This document shows positions 7,417 through 15,574 of a stretch of DNA of 36,370 nt, in pieces. The position numbers and the translations under genes are program-made. How positions within the stretch are numbered: position 1 is the stretch's first letter; the number at the start of each line of letters is the position of its first letter. Source of the stretch: an uncultured Hungatella sp. (GTDB taxonomy: Bacteria; Bacillota; Clostridia; Lachnospirales; Lachnospiraceae); assembly GCA_910577935.1 (NCBI GenBank), contig CAJTOT010000031.1, positions 1-36,370 of the forward strand, given 5' to 3'. The notes under the pieces were generated by a model that was given only the letters and a program-made list of their open reading frames with translations, was not told where the DNA came from and did no database searches.

Positions 7417-8270
7417 TCTGTGAGCATGGCGTCCATCCAGATCTCGCCGTCGTACTCCTCCGGCTTGTTGGCCTCGGAGACATCTGCTTCCACGGGAAGG
7501 GCTTTCAGCTTTTCCGCCATGTCGTCGGACATATAGTGATAGTGGACGTCAAGAACCTTTATGTTGGGATACTGGGGAAGCTTCTCCAGTATCATCTGTC
7601 CCCCCTTGTCTGTCAGGGTTCCGTTGGCCAGGTCCAGTGTGTGAATCTGCTTCATGTACTTGCTCTCCAGAACCACCCCGGCCAGCTCGTCCTGTATCTC
7701 GCTGTCCTCAATTCCCAGATACTCCAGTTTTGGAAAATCCGATTCCGCCAGAAGCGTCCGGATGGTCTCCGCGTCCCCGTCAAAACCATAATTATCAATT
7801 CCGATGTAGAGAAGGAGTTTTTTGAGGTTGGGGAGCTTGGCCCTCTGAATGGACTGGAGCACCGACACCGGAAGGCCGCCGCAGATGATGGTCAGGGACT
7901 CAAGATTCTCGTGGCTTATCTCACCCAGCCGCAGGTCCGAAGCCCCCTTGATGGTCAGGGACTTTAGCTGGGGCATGGCCGCCCACAGAGCGCTGTAATT
8001 CCCCTGGAGAATCCAGGACACCTCGCACTCCTCATAGTCCATGTCTCCCACGAACAGGCTGTCCACATGGGCAAATTTCTCCTTGTTGTCCACGATGCCG
8101 TCAAGAATTGCCTGGCAGTCCACCCCGCAGGCGTCCCCCCAGCTGCCGATAATCACCTCCGTCAACTGTGGAAATTCCGGGTCAGCCATAATCTCCTCCA
8201 GCATCGTCGTCGGGGTCTTCCCCTCCTCGTAATCGCCGTAATCGTACTCATACCTTTTACTGTTTCCCAT
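7413..8270 (-). CDS. STM4015-family leucine-rich-repeat protein
   Basis: A 285-residue first gene of the operon. Start ATG at 8270 (MGNSKRYEYDYG), with GGAGG 8 nt upstream. An open frame to 8360 would add about 30 unconvincing residues lying over the promoter. The middle and C-terminal parts show irregular leucine-rich repeats (LKSLTIKGA, LESLTIICGG, LPNLKKLLLYIG, FPKLEYLGIEDS, IHTLDLANGTLTDKG), resembling ribonuclease-inhibitor-type LRRs. There is no signal peptide or membrane segment. An LRR surface next to two radical SAM enzymes, an ATP-grasp and a hydrolase could be a scaffold or the protein being modified; that is inference. Confidence 0.85.
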   Translation of the reverse strand: MGNSKRYEYDYGDYEEGKTPTTMLEEIMADPEFPQLTEVIIGSWGDACGVDCQAILDGIVDNKEKFAHVDSLFVGDMDYEECEVSWILQGNYSALWAAMPQLKSLTIKGASDLRLGEISHENLESLTIICGGLPVSVLQSIQRAKLPNLKKLLLYIGIDNYGFDGDAETIRTLLAESDFPKLEYLGIEDSEIQDELAGVVLESKYMKQIHTLDLANGTLTDKGGQMILEKLPQYPNIKVLDVHYHYMSDDMAEKLKALPVEADVSEANKPEEYDGEIWMDAMLTE

Positions 8271-8303
8271 AGCATATTCCTCCAAAATCAATATGATGCC
8301 TTT

Positions 8304-8332
8304 ATTATACCGCTGCTTTCCCGCTAAAACAA
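8304..8332 (-). promoter_or_regulatory. promoter of the STM4015-4011 operon
   Basis: On the minus strand TTGTTT (8327-8332) and a perfect TATAAT (8304-8309) are separated by 17 bp. The -10 lies about 34 bp before the start codon at 8270. No other convincing promoter was seen between the five genes. Confidence 0.8.
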
Positions 8333-8399
8333 TACTATTTTGCTGATCCTGAATCATCATTGGGCGCGTTCCATTTCTTTTCCAACCTGTTCCATCACT

Positions 8400-8634
8400 C
8401 TACAGCACTTCCACCTTGCAGGAATGCTCCTTCGTCTTTGTGCTGTAACTGATTCCAACAGCTAAAATCCTTCCCGTATACTTTGGTTTCTCCCCCATTT
8501 TTCCGTTCCGGGTAGAAGATAAAATCCACATACCCTTTGCCCCCTTTATCCTCACGCTCCACGTGGTATTTATCCCTGGCCGCCAGATAGACCAGATTCA
8601 CCACGGCTGACAGCTCAATCTCACCAATTTTTCT
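8400..8634 (-). pseudogene. remnant of an AAA-ATPase-like/PD-(D/E)XK nuclease-domain gene
   Basis: One minus-strand frame reads ELSAVVNLVYLAARDKY, then VEREDKGGKGYVDFIFYPE, which matches the nuclease-fold part of the clostridial AAA-ATPase-like (PDDEXK_9-type) family. A shifted frame then reads KYTGRILAVGISYSTKTKEH, followed by SCKVEVL and a stop, the usual C-terminus of that family. The ELKVD-containing segment normally between them is gone and the frames no longer join. The N-terminal ATPase part is absent. This is a decayed copy of a gene that occurs in many copies in Lachnospiraceae (family knowledge from memory). Confidence 0.75.
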
Positions 8635-8653
8635 TTATCTGTCCTTTCGCCCC

Positions 8654-8712
8654 CATAAGAAAAACATAAGTTTAACTTATGATATTCATAACTAATATTG
8701 ATTTTACTTATG
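8654..8712. promoter_or_regulatory. CATAAG/CTTATG half-site array upstream of purA
   Basis: CATAAG occurs at 8654-8659 and 8665-8670, and its inverse CTTATG at 8676-8681 and 8707-8712. The central pair forms a perfect 17-bp palindrome CATAAGTTTAACTTATG (8665-8681). The first three half-sites are exactly 11 bp apart. The last overlaps the -35 of the proposed purA promoter. The binding protein is unknown; it does not look like a PurR box. Confidence 0.55.
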
Positions 8713-8731
8713 TTACATTTCCGTGTATGAT
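8703..8731 (+). promoter_or_regulatory. candidate purA promoter
   Basis: TTTACT (8703-8708) and TATGAT (8726-8731) with 17-bp spacing, leaving a leader of about 65 nt before the purA ATG. The -35 is weak, which fits a promoter that needs an activator or is controlled by the adjacent half-sites. Confidence 0.5.
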
Positions 8732-8802
8732 AAAGATGTTGTGTTGATTCACAGCGCGATTTTACAGATAAGAAATGCTAATCCAAAGGAGGATTTCGAC
8801 AA

Positions 8803-10080
8803 ATGGTAAGAGCAATCGTAGGCGCCAACTGGGGCGATGAGGGCAAAGGCAAGATCACGGACATGCTGGCCAGGGAATCGGACATTATCATCCGGTTTCA
8901 GGGCGGCAGCAACGCGGGTCACACGATCATCAACAATTACGGCAAATTTGCCCTTCACCTGCTTCCCTCGGGCGTGTTTTATGGACATACCACCAGCGTC
9001 ATCGGCAACGGCGTGGCGCTTAACATCCCCTATCTTTTTAACGAGATCAAGGCTCTGACAGAAAAGGGCGTCCCCGCTCCCAAAATTCTGGTCTCCGACC
9101 GGGCGCAGATCATGATGCCTTACCATGTGCTGTTCGACGCCTACGAGGAGGAGCGATTGGGCGGAAAGTCCTTCGGCTCCACCAAGTCCGGCATCGCTCC
9201 TTTCTACTCTGATAAATACGCGAAAATCGGTTTCCAGGTCAGCGAGCTGTTCGACGAGGCCGCTCTCAGGGAGAAGGTGAAGAGAGTCTGTGAGATGAAG
9301 AATATTCTCCTGGAGCACCTGTACCATAAGCCCGTCATCGACCCGGAGGAGCTGTTTAAGACTTTGCTTGAGTACCGGGACATGGTAAAGCCCTATGTGT
9401 GCGATGTCTCCAAATATCTTCACGAAGCCCTCAGGGATGGGAAGAATATTCTCCTGGAGGGCCAGCTGGGTTCCCTAAAAGATCCGGACCACGGCATTTA
9501 CCCCATGGTCACTTCCTCCTCCACGCTGGCTGCCTACGGCGCCATCGGGGCGGGGATTCCTCCCTATGAGATCAAGAACATCACCACGGTTGTAAAGGCA
9601 TACTCCAGCGCCGTGGGGGCAGGCGCCTTTGTCAGTGAGATCTTCGGCGAGGAGGCCGACGAGCTGAGAAGGCGGGGAGGAGACGCCGGAGAGTTCGGCG
9701 CCACCACCGGGCGTCCCAGGCGCATGGGATGGTTTGACGCGGTGGCCTCCCGCTACGGATGCCGCATCCAGGGAGCCACCGAGGTCGCCCTGACGGTTCT
9801 GGACGTGCTGGGCTATCTGGATGAGCTTCCGGTCTGCATCGGGTACGACATCGACGGCAAGGTCACAAAAGATTTCCCCACCACCGTGGAGCTGGAGAAG
9901 GCAAAGCCGGTGTACACCAGGCTTCCCGGCTGGAAATGCGATATCCGGGGAATCAAGACATACGGGGAACTGCCCAAAGAGTGCCGGGATTACGTGGAGT
10001 TTATCGAAAAAGAGCTGGGCGTGAAGATCACCATGGTCTCCAACGGCCCCGGCAGGGACGAGATTATCTACCGCGAGTAA
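8803..10080 (+). CDS. purA: adenylosuccinate synthetase
   Basis: A 425-residue full-length enzyme catalysing GTP-dependent joining of IMP and aspartate, the first committed step from IMP to AMP. Visible hallmarks are the N-terminal GANWGDEGKGKITD (P-loop-like GDEGKGK with catalytic Asp), FQGGSNAGHTI with the catalytic His, the IMP-site region GQLGSLKDPDHGIYPMVTSS, and TGRPRRMGWFD near the C-terminus. ATG at 8803 has AAAGGAGG (8785-8792). It stands alone on the plus strand, while purC and purB lie about 3-6 kb downstream on the other strand. It is followed by a strong bidirectional terminator. Confidence 0.97.
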   Translation: MVRAIVGANWGDEGKGKITDMLARESDIIIRFQGGSNAGHTIINNYGKFALHLLPSGVFYGHTTSVIGNGVALNIPYLFNEIKALTEKGVPAPKILVSDRAQIMMPYHVLFDAYEEERLGGKSFGSTKSGIAPFYSDKYAKIGFQVSELFDEAALREKVKRVCEMKNILLEHLYHKPVIDPEELFKTLLEYRDMVKPYVCDVSKYLHEALRDGKNILLEGQLGSLKDPDHGIYPMVTSSSTLAAYGAIGAGIPPYEIKNITTVVKAYSSAVGAGAFVSEIFGEEADELRRRGGDAGEFGATTGRPRRMGWFDAVASRYGCRIQGATEVALTVLDVLGYLDELPVCIGYDIDGKVTKDFPTTVELEKAKPVYTRLPGWKCDIRGIKTYGELPKECRDYVEFIEKELGVKITMVSNGPGRDEIIYRE

Positions 10081-10093
10081 GTCAGGCTATGTC

Positions 10094-10128
10094 AAAAACC
10101 GCATCCCAATGCCGGGGATGCGGTTTTT
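10094..10128 (+). terminator. bidirectional terminator between purA and the LysR gene
   Basis: A perfect 14-bp stem (10094-10107 with 10115-10128), 7-nt loop, with an A-run at one end and a T-run at the other. It can serve both the plus-strand purA and the convergent minus-strand LysR gene. Confidence 0.93.
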
Positions 10129-10140
10129 ACTGCCTATTTT

Positions 10141-11034
10141 TCATTTGCATGCTCCCACCAGCATCTCCAGGAGCTTCCGCCCCGCCGGGGACATGGCGCT
10201 CTCCCTGTTTGTCGCCACGCACATCTGCCTTGAGGGCATCCGGCTCTCAAACTCCAGACAAAACAGCTGGCCGCTGGCCAGCTTCTCTCTGGCAAAGTCC
10301 TCCACCACACATCCGATGCCCATATTCCTTGCGGCAAACTGCACCACCATGTCGCTGGTAGCCAGCTCAAACTCGGGAGCCAGCTTCACTCCCCTCTCCT
10401 CCAGCCAGGAATCGGTAAACGCCCTGGTGCTGGTGTTTCCCTCCAGAAGGATGCAGGGAAGTTCTCCCAGAATGGCGCAGGGCAGCTTCTTTCCTCTCAG
10501 ATGCTGAAACTTTTCTCCCGCCACAAACACATCCTGAATCTCTCTCACAGGAATCAGCCTGGCATCTCCCTGGGCGGCCACGGGAGCGCTGACCACTCCG
10601 AAATCGATCTTTCCCTCGTGGAGGGACTTCATGGTCTCCGGGGTGGGCGCGTTGGACACGATAACCTTCACGTTGGGATATGTCTCGTGAAATTCTTCCA
10701 GGTATGGCAGAAGATAAAACTGCAGCGTCATGTCGCTGGCGCCGATGCGGACTTCTCCCGTGTCTAAGTCCTGCATCCGCCTCAGGGTCTTCTCCCCGTC
10801 CAGGATCATGCCCAGCCCCCGCTCCACATACCCGTAGAGCAGTTCTCCCTCCTGGGTCAGATGCACTCCCTTGGAGGCGCGGACAAACAGCCGGCAGTTC
10901 AGCGCCGTCTCCAGCTGCTTCACCGCCTGGCTCACCGCCGGCTGGGAGACGCATAAGTACTCCGCCGCCAGGGTGATGCTGCCCAGCCTTGCCGCCTGAT
11001 AAAACACACGATAATATTCCAGGCTGATATCCAT
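10141..11034 (-). CDS. LysR-family transcriptional regulator
   Basis: A 297-residue protein. The N-terminal winged helix-turn-helix (residues 1-60) reads YYRVFYQAARLGSITLAAEY and then VSQPAVSQAVKQLE, the LysR signature. It is followed by the usual linker helix and a periplasmic-binding-protein-like effector domain (GEVRIGAS onward). Start ATG 11034 has GAGGG 7 nt upstream. The gene lies 60 bp downstream of the M3 peptidase on the same strand and may be cotranscribed, so the usual divergent target gene is missing; the ligand and target cannot be guessed. It shares the purA terminator. Confidence 0.93.
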   Translation of the reverse strand: MDISLEYYRVFYQAARLGSITLAAEYLCVSQPAVSQAVKQLETALNCRLFVRASKGVHLTQEGELLYGYVERGLGMILDGEKTLRRMQDLDTGEVRIGASDMTLQFYLLPYLEEFHETYPNVKVIVSNAPTPETMKSLHEGKIDFGVVSAPVAAQGDARLIPVREIQDVFVAGEKFQHLRGKKLPCAILGELPCILLEGNTSTRAFTDSWLEERGVKLAPEFELATSDMVVQFAARNMGIGCVVEDFAREKLASGQLFCLEFESRMPSRQMCVATNRESAMSPAGRKLLEMLVGACK

Positions 11035-11094
11035 ATATTGTCCCTCACTTTGCGCTTCTCAGTCAGTCTTCCCGGCAAGCCTCCCACAGGGAAA

Positions 11095-12777
11095 TCAGCC
11101 AAACAAGTCTTCGCTGATGCCTTCCACCGCTTTCTTCACGGTTCCCTCCGCAAAGGGATTGCCCAGCCCTGCCAGCTCAAGAAGTTCAAAATATCCCATG
11201 CTCCCGCCGGCCCGGCACAGACGGCAGTAGTCCTCCCACGCCTGCTTCCTGTCCTTCTTCATGCGGCCGTAGAACTCGAAAGCCCCCATCTGGGCCAGAG
11301 CGTAGTCGATATAGTAGAAGGGGAAGAGGAAAATGTGCTGCTTCTGCATCCAGAACCCGCCTTCCTCCAGGAACCTGTGCCCGTCATAGTCTCTCCACGG
11401 CAGATATACTTTCTCCAGCTCTTTCCACACCTTCCGCCTCTCCATGGCGGTCATGGAAGGATTTTCAAACACTTTGTGCTGGAATTCGTCCACACACACC
11501 ATGTAAGGCACCGCCTCCAGAGCCTCCGTCACATGGGAGTACAGGTATCTGTGGGCCTTGTCGCCGAAAAACAGTTCCATCCACGGGTGGGTGAAATACT
11601 CCATGGTCATGGAGTGGATCTCCGCCACCTCGTAGCTGGAAAATACCATGTCCATGAGTTTTACATTCCTGGAAGCCGTGTATGCCTCGAAGGCGTGGCC
11701 CGCCTCGTGGGTCAGAACATTGACATCCGCGTTGGTCCCGTTAAAGTTGGCGAAAATAAAGGGGGACTTGTACGCCGGAAGGAAGGTGCAGTACCCGCCG
11801 CCCCTCTTTCCCTGCTTGGTGTCCAGGTCAAACATGTCGTGCTCCACCATAAAGTCGAAAAACTCTCCTGTCTCCGGTGAAAGCTCTCTGTACATCTTCC
11901 TGGCCTTTTCCACCAGCTCTTTTCTGTCTCCCCGGGGAACGGCGTTGCCTTCGGGGAACACCAGGGCCTCGTCATAGTACCGCAGCCTGTCCACCCCCAG
12001 GCGCTCTGCCTGCTGGTCTCTCAGCTTCTGGCACACGGGGACGATCACCTCCCTCACCTGGCGGCGGAAGCCGGCCACATCCTCCGGGCCGTAATCATAC
12101 CGTCCCCTGGACAGGTAGATAAAATCCATATAGGAATCAAAGCCCAGCTTTTTCGCCATGCCGGCCCTCAGGGCCACCATCCTGTCATAGATCCTGTCAA
12201 GGTCCGGGGCGATCTTCTCATACAGATCTCCCCACGCGGTCATGGCCTCCTTCCGCTCCCGCCGGTCCGTGCTCTGCATATGCTTGAGAAGACCGTAAAA
12301 ATTGCAGGTCTCGCCGCGAAACTCCACGGAAGCCGCCGCGGACACCTTGGAGTACTCCTGGGTCAGGCTGCTCTCCTCCACCAAATCCTCCACGACAGCC
12401 GGGTCCGACAGCTTCTGGCTGACCTCCAGCCTCTTTATAAAGTAAGAACCAAACTCTTCTTCCCACTGGCTGCGGAAAGGAGAATCCAGAATCACCTTCT
12501 CCGCCTCCTGGCACAAGAGCCCCAGCTGGGGGCCTTCCTGGTTCAGGTACTTCATCTCCCCGTCATAAAACTCGTCGTTGGTGTCCACCGTATTGCGGAT
12601 GCTGGCGATGGTCTCCATGGTGCTCTGCCTGTATTCCTTCTCCTTCTGCTCCAGGAACAGCCTCCTCATCTCATCGTAGGAAGAGGCCTCCTTCAACGCC
12701 TGGATATAGATTTTCATCTCCTTCTTTGCCGTCTCCATATCCGGCCTCTCATACCTCAGCTGTGAAAATTTTTCCAT
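11095..12777 (-). CDS. M3-family oligoendopeptidase
   Basis: A 560-residue zinc metallopeptidase of the thimet-oligopeptidase-like M3 family, probably the non-PepF oligoendopeptidase branch, cutting short peptides in the cytoplasm. The zinc motif HEAGHAFEAY lies at about residue 355 after the conserved NFNGTNADVNVLTHE. A second conserved block (EVAEIHSMTMEYFTHPWMEL) supplies the downstream Glu ligand. The ATG at 12777 (MEKFSQLRYERP) is preferred over the in-frame ATG at 12816 because AAAGGG sits about 9 nt upstream and family members begin near this motif. There is no signal peptide. Confidence 0.93.
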   Translation of the reverse strand: MEKFSQLRYERPDMETAKKEMKIYIQALKEASSYDEMRRLFLEQKEKEYRQSTMETIASIRNTVDTNDEFYDGEMKYLNQEGPQLGLLCQEAEKVILDSPFRSQWEEEFGSYFIKRLEVSQKLSDPAVVEDLVEESSLTQEYSKVSAAASVEFRGETCNFYGLLKHMQSTDRRERKEAMTAWGDLYEKIAPDLDRIYDRMVALRAGMAKKLGFDSYMDFIYLSRGRYDYGPEDVAGFRRQVREVIVPVCQKLRDQQAERLGVDRLRYYDEALVFPEGNAVPRGDRKELVEKARKMYRELSPETGEFFDFMVEHDMFDLDTKQGKRGGGYCTFLPAYKSPFIFANFNGTNADVNVLTHEAGHAFEAYTASRNVKLMDMVFSSYEVAEIHSMTMEYFTHPWMELFFGDKAHRYLYSHVTEALEAVPYMVCVDEFQHKVFENPSMTAMERRKVWKELEKVYLPWRDYDGHRFLEEGGFWMQKQHIFLFPFYYIDYALAQMGAFEFYGRMKKDRKQAWEDYCRLCRAGGSMGYFELLELAGLGNPFAEGTVKKAVEGISEDLFG

Positions 12778-12841
12778 GATGATTTTCCCTTTCTTATATT
12801 TACTATATTCTAACACATTTATAACCTCATTGCCATACCCT

Positions 12842-13046
12842 GCTGAACCTTGTGGTTCGGCGCTGACCCCACGCGTTACTGTTCAGGTAGGTCTGCGCAC
12901 TGGCTGCGCTGACCCTATGATAACCTGGGCGGGCAGGCAAAAATCCCATCGCCGCAGGCGATTTTCATGGACTTTTGCTGGTTGCTGTGAACGCATGTGA
13001 ACAGTAACCCCCACGCCGTTACTGTTCAGGTAGCCCGCCCTGCGAA
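12842..13046. repeat. intergenic repeat element with direct and inverted copies
   Basis: The 341-bp gap between the peptidase and purB holds an exact 16-bp direct repeat GTTACTGTTCAGGTAG (12875-12890 and 13018-13033). An inverted 11-bp copy TGAACAGTAAC (12998-13008) forms a perfect hairpin with the second direct copy. Outer GGGCGGGC / GCCCGCCC segments (12928-12935, 13033-13040) and a short ATCGCC-GCA-GGCGAT hairpin add structure. A 21-nt segment (12984-13004) recurs in inverted orientation at 19216-19236 with 18 of 21 identities. It looks like a short dispersed non-coding repeat, not a gene. Confidence 0.6.
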
Positions 13047-13101
13047 AAAGCCGATACCGCTCCCGCCACACACATCCATGGCTGAAACCGATATCGGCTT
13101 T
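13042..13101 (-). terminator. candidate purB terminator
   Basis: On the minus strand, 18 bp past the purB stop, AAAGCCGATA (13092-13101) can pair with TATCGGCTTT (13047-13056), and a run of T residues follows. The 35-nt loop is long, although inner GCCA/TGGC pairing could shorten it. Confidence 0.5.
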
Positions 13102-13118
13102 CCTCACAGCTTTACAAT

Positions 13119-14549
13119 CTATACCGTAATCTCCGCCTTCATCCCCAGAATCTCCTGATTCTTATTGAGAACCGGCTGGATGACCTCCTCAAGGAACTCT
13201 TCCACCTGCTTCGGGGCGCGGCCCACATACCGGGCAGGCTCCATGGTCCTCTCCAGCTCCTCCATGGTCAGCCCGAAAGCAGGGTCCGCGGCGATAAGCT
13301 CCAGAAGATTGTTGTCCAGTCCCTTTTCCTTCACGTTCTTTCCCGCTTCCATGGACAGCCTGCGAATCCGCTCGTGGAGCTCCTGTCTGTCCCCGCCGGC
13401 CTTCACCGCGTCCATCATGATGTTCTCCGTGGCCATGAACGGAAGCTCTGCCATAAAATGCTTCTCGATGACCTTGGGATACACCACAAGCCCGTCCACC
13501 ACGTTCAGATACAAATCCAGTATGCCGTCCACGGCCAGAAATCCCTCGGGCACGCTGAGACGCTTGTTGGCAGAGTCGTCCAGGGTTCTCTCAAACCACT
13601 GGGTGCTGGACACCAGCATAGGGTTCATCACGTCAGCCATCACATAGTTGGACAGAGAGGCGATGCGCTCGCTTCTCATGGGATTCCTCTTGTATGCCAT
13701 GGCGGAAGAGCCGATCTGGTTCTTCTCAAAGGGCTCCTCTACCTCTTTTAAGTGCTGGAGCAGGCGCACGTCGTTGGAAAACTTGTGGGCGCTCTGGGCG
13801 ATGCCCGCCAGGACGTTGAGCACTCTTGTGTCGATCTTTCTGGAGTAAGTCTGCCCTGACACCGGGTAACAGGATTCGAATCCCATCTTGGCCGCGATGA
13901 TCTCGTCGGCCTTTCGGCATTTGTCGTGGTCCCCGTCAAACAGTTCCAGGAAGCTGGCCTGGGTTCCGGTGGTTCCCTTTGACCCCAGCAGCTTCATGGA
14001 GGACAGCACATAGTCCAGATCCTCCAGATCCAGGTACAGGTCATGGAGCCAGAGCGTAGCCCGCTTTCCCACCGTGGTGGGCTGGGCCGGCTGGAAGTGG
14101 GTGAATGCCAGGGTAGGCTGGTCTTTGTACTCTCTGGCGAACCCGGCCAGCTCTGCCATGACGTTGATCAGTTTCTTCCTCACCAGCTTCAGGGCGTCGG
14201 TCATGATGATGATATCCGTGTTGTCCCCCACATAGCAGGATGTGGCTCCCAGATGGATGATGCCCTTGGCCTTGGGGCACTGCTGTCCGTAGGCGTACAC
14301 GTGAGACATGACATCATGGCGCACCAGCTTCTCCCGCTCTCTCGCCACCTGGTAGTTGATATCCGTCTCGTGGGCTTTCAGCTCGTCGATCTGCTCCTGG
14401 GTGATTGCCAGCCCCAGCTCCTTCTCCGTCTCCGCCAGGGCGATCCACAGTTTTCTCCAGGTACAGAACTTCTTGTCGGGAGAAAAAATATACTGCATCT
14501 CCTTGCTGGCGTAGCGCTGGGAGAGGGGGCTTTCATATCTGTCGTTCAT
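13119..14549 (-). CDS. purB: adenylosuccinate lyase
   Basis: A 476-residue enzyme of the fumarase/aspartase superfamily that removes fumarate from SAICAR and from adenylosuccinate, so it serves both the IMP and AMP branches. It shows the N-terminal SPLSQRYASKEM, HLGATSCYVGDNTD, THFQPAQPTTVGKR with the catalytic His, and the mobile signature loop IGSSAMAYKRNPMRSERI with the catalytic Ser. ATG at 14549 has AAGGAG 6 nt upstream. It follows purC by 81 bp on the same strand and probably shares its promoter. Confidence 0.97.
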   Translation of the reverse strand: MNDRYESPLSQRYASKEMQYIFSPDKKFCTWRKLWIALAETEKELGLAITQEQIDELKAHETDINYQVAREREKLVRHDVMSHVYAYGQQCPKAKGIIHLGATSCYVGDNTDIIIMTDALKLVRKKLINVMAELAGFAREYKDQPTLAFTHFQPAQPTTVGKRATLWLHDLYLDLEDLDYVLSSMKLLGSKGTTGTQASFLELFDGDHDKCRKADEIIAAKMGFESCYPVSGQTYSRKIDTRVLNVLAGIAQSAHKFSNDVRLLQHLKEVEEPFEKNQIGSSAMAYKRNPMRSERIASLSNYVMADVMNPMLVSSTQWFERTLDDSANKRLSVPEGFLAVDGILDLYLNVVDGLVVYPKVIEKHFMAELPFMATENIMMDAVKAGGDRQELHERIRRLSMEAGKNVKEKGLDNNLLELIAADPAFGLTMEELERTMEPARYVGRAPKQVEEFLEEVIQPVLNKNQEILGMKAEITV

Positions 14550-14630
14550 ATGGTCTCCTTATATTTCCGTGGTCTGTAATTCTTTGGTCCTCACAGTTAC
14601 CGCAATCCTTACAGGCAGCGAGACAGCGCC

Positions 14631-15338
14631 CTACTGGATTCCCAGGCGCCGGAAGACTTCCTCGTAGGCGTCCTCTACATTGCCCAGATCCCGGCGGAAT
14701 CTGTCCTTGTCCAGCTTCTCGTGAGTCTCCTTGTCCCACAGCCTGCAGGTGTCGGGGGACACTTCGTCGGCAAGAATGATCTGTCCGTGGAAACGGCCGA
14801 ACTCAAGCTTAAAGTCGATGAGCTCAATGCCGAGGCCGGCAAAATACTTCCGCATCACTTCATTGACCTTGAAGGCGTACTTGCTGATGACATCAATCTC
14901 CTCCTGGGCAGCCAGGTCCAGAGCCAGAGCATAGTAGCTGTTGATAAACGGGTCGTGGAGATCATCGTTCTTGTAGCTGAACTCCAGTGTGGGGCACTTC
15001 AGCTGAATGCCCTCCTCCATCCCCATCTTCTTGGCAAAGCTGCCGGCGCTGAAATTGCGGATAATCACCTCCAGGGGCACGATCTCCACCTTCTTCACCA
15101 CCGTCTCCCTGTCACTCAGCTCTTCGATCAGGTGGGTGGGAACGCCCTCTGCCTCCAGCAGCTTAAAGATGTGGTTGGTCATCCGGTTGTTGATGGCCCC
15201 CTTGCCCACAATGGTTCCCTTCTTCTGGCCGTCAAAGGCGGTCGCGTCATCTTTGTAGGATACGATCAGCGCGTCCGGATCTTCTGTCGTGAAAACTTTC
15301 TTTGCCTTTCCTTCATACAATAAATCTTTCTTCTCCAT
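14631..15338 (-). CDS. purC: SAICAR synthetase
   Basis: A 235-residue phosphoribosylaminoimidazole-succinocarboxamide synthase that ligates CAIR and aspartate with ATP. Its product is the substrate of PurB, encoded next. Evidence includes LLYEGKAKKVFTT at the N-terminus, SYKDDATAFDGQKKG, the family signature VEIVPLEVIIRNFSAGSFAK, and LIDFKLEFG followed by ILADEVSPDTCRLWD near the C-terminus. Length fits the short bacterial form. ATG at 15338 has AGGTGG 6 nt upstream. A near-consensus promoter lies 50 bp upstream. Confidence 0.97.
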   Translation of the reverse strand: MEKKDLLYEGKAKKVFTTEDPDALIVSYKDDATAFDGQKKGTIVGKGAINNRMTNHIFKLLEAEGVPTHLIEELSDRETVVKKVEIVPLEVIIRNFSAGSFAKKMGMEEGIQLKCPTLEFSYKNDDLHDPFINSYYALALDLAAQEEIDVISKYAFKVNEVMRKYFAGLGIELIDFKLEFGRFHGQIILADEVSPDTCRLWDKETHEKLDKDRFRRDLGNVEDAYEEVFRRLGIQ

Positions 15339-15387
15339 GAGTATCCACCTGTCCTTTTTCTAAATTGGTCTGCAAGAATAGACTTAA

Positions 15388-15416
15388 ATTATAATATACC
15401 CTGATGGGAAATACAA
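15388..15416 (-). promoter_or_regulatory. purC-purB promoter
   Basis: On the minus strand TTGTAT (15411-15416) and a perfect TATAAT (15388-15393) are 17 bp apart, just upstream of purC. The leader is about 45 nt, too short for a purine riboswitch; none was seen. Confidence 0.8.
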
Positions 15417-15470
15417 TATCTTATTACACACTTTTCCATTTTTGTTCAGCAGCCATTCCGGACAGAGAAA

Positions 15471-15504
15471 GCGCGTACCATAACCATCAAAACCTGGTAC
15501 GCGC
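15471..15504 (-). terminator. stem-loop downstream of the flavin lipoprotein gene
   Basis: A perfect 10-bp inverted repeat GCGCGTACCA / TGGTACGCGC with a 14-nt loop lies about 70 bp past the lipoprotein stop and ahead of the purC promoter. It lacks a good U-tract, so it may be a Rho-dependent end, an mRNA 3' stabiliser or a binding site. Confidence 0.45.
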
Positions 15505-15574
15505 CTCTTTCCATATCCTGTTCAACTGCCGCCTGCCCTTTGGGCATGCCCAGTCCTTCGGAGCAGCCTCCTGC

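Noticed and set aside
15339..15387. Purine riboswitch in the purC leader
   Set aside because: The leader is only about 45 nt and has none of the conserved purine-aptamer loops.
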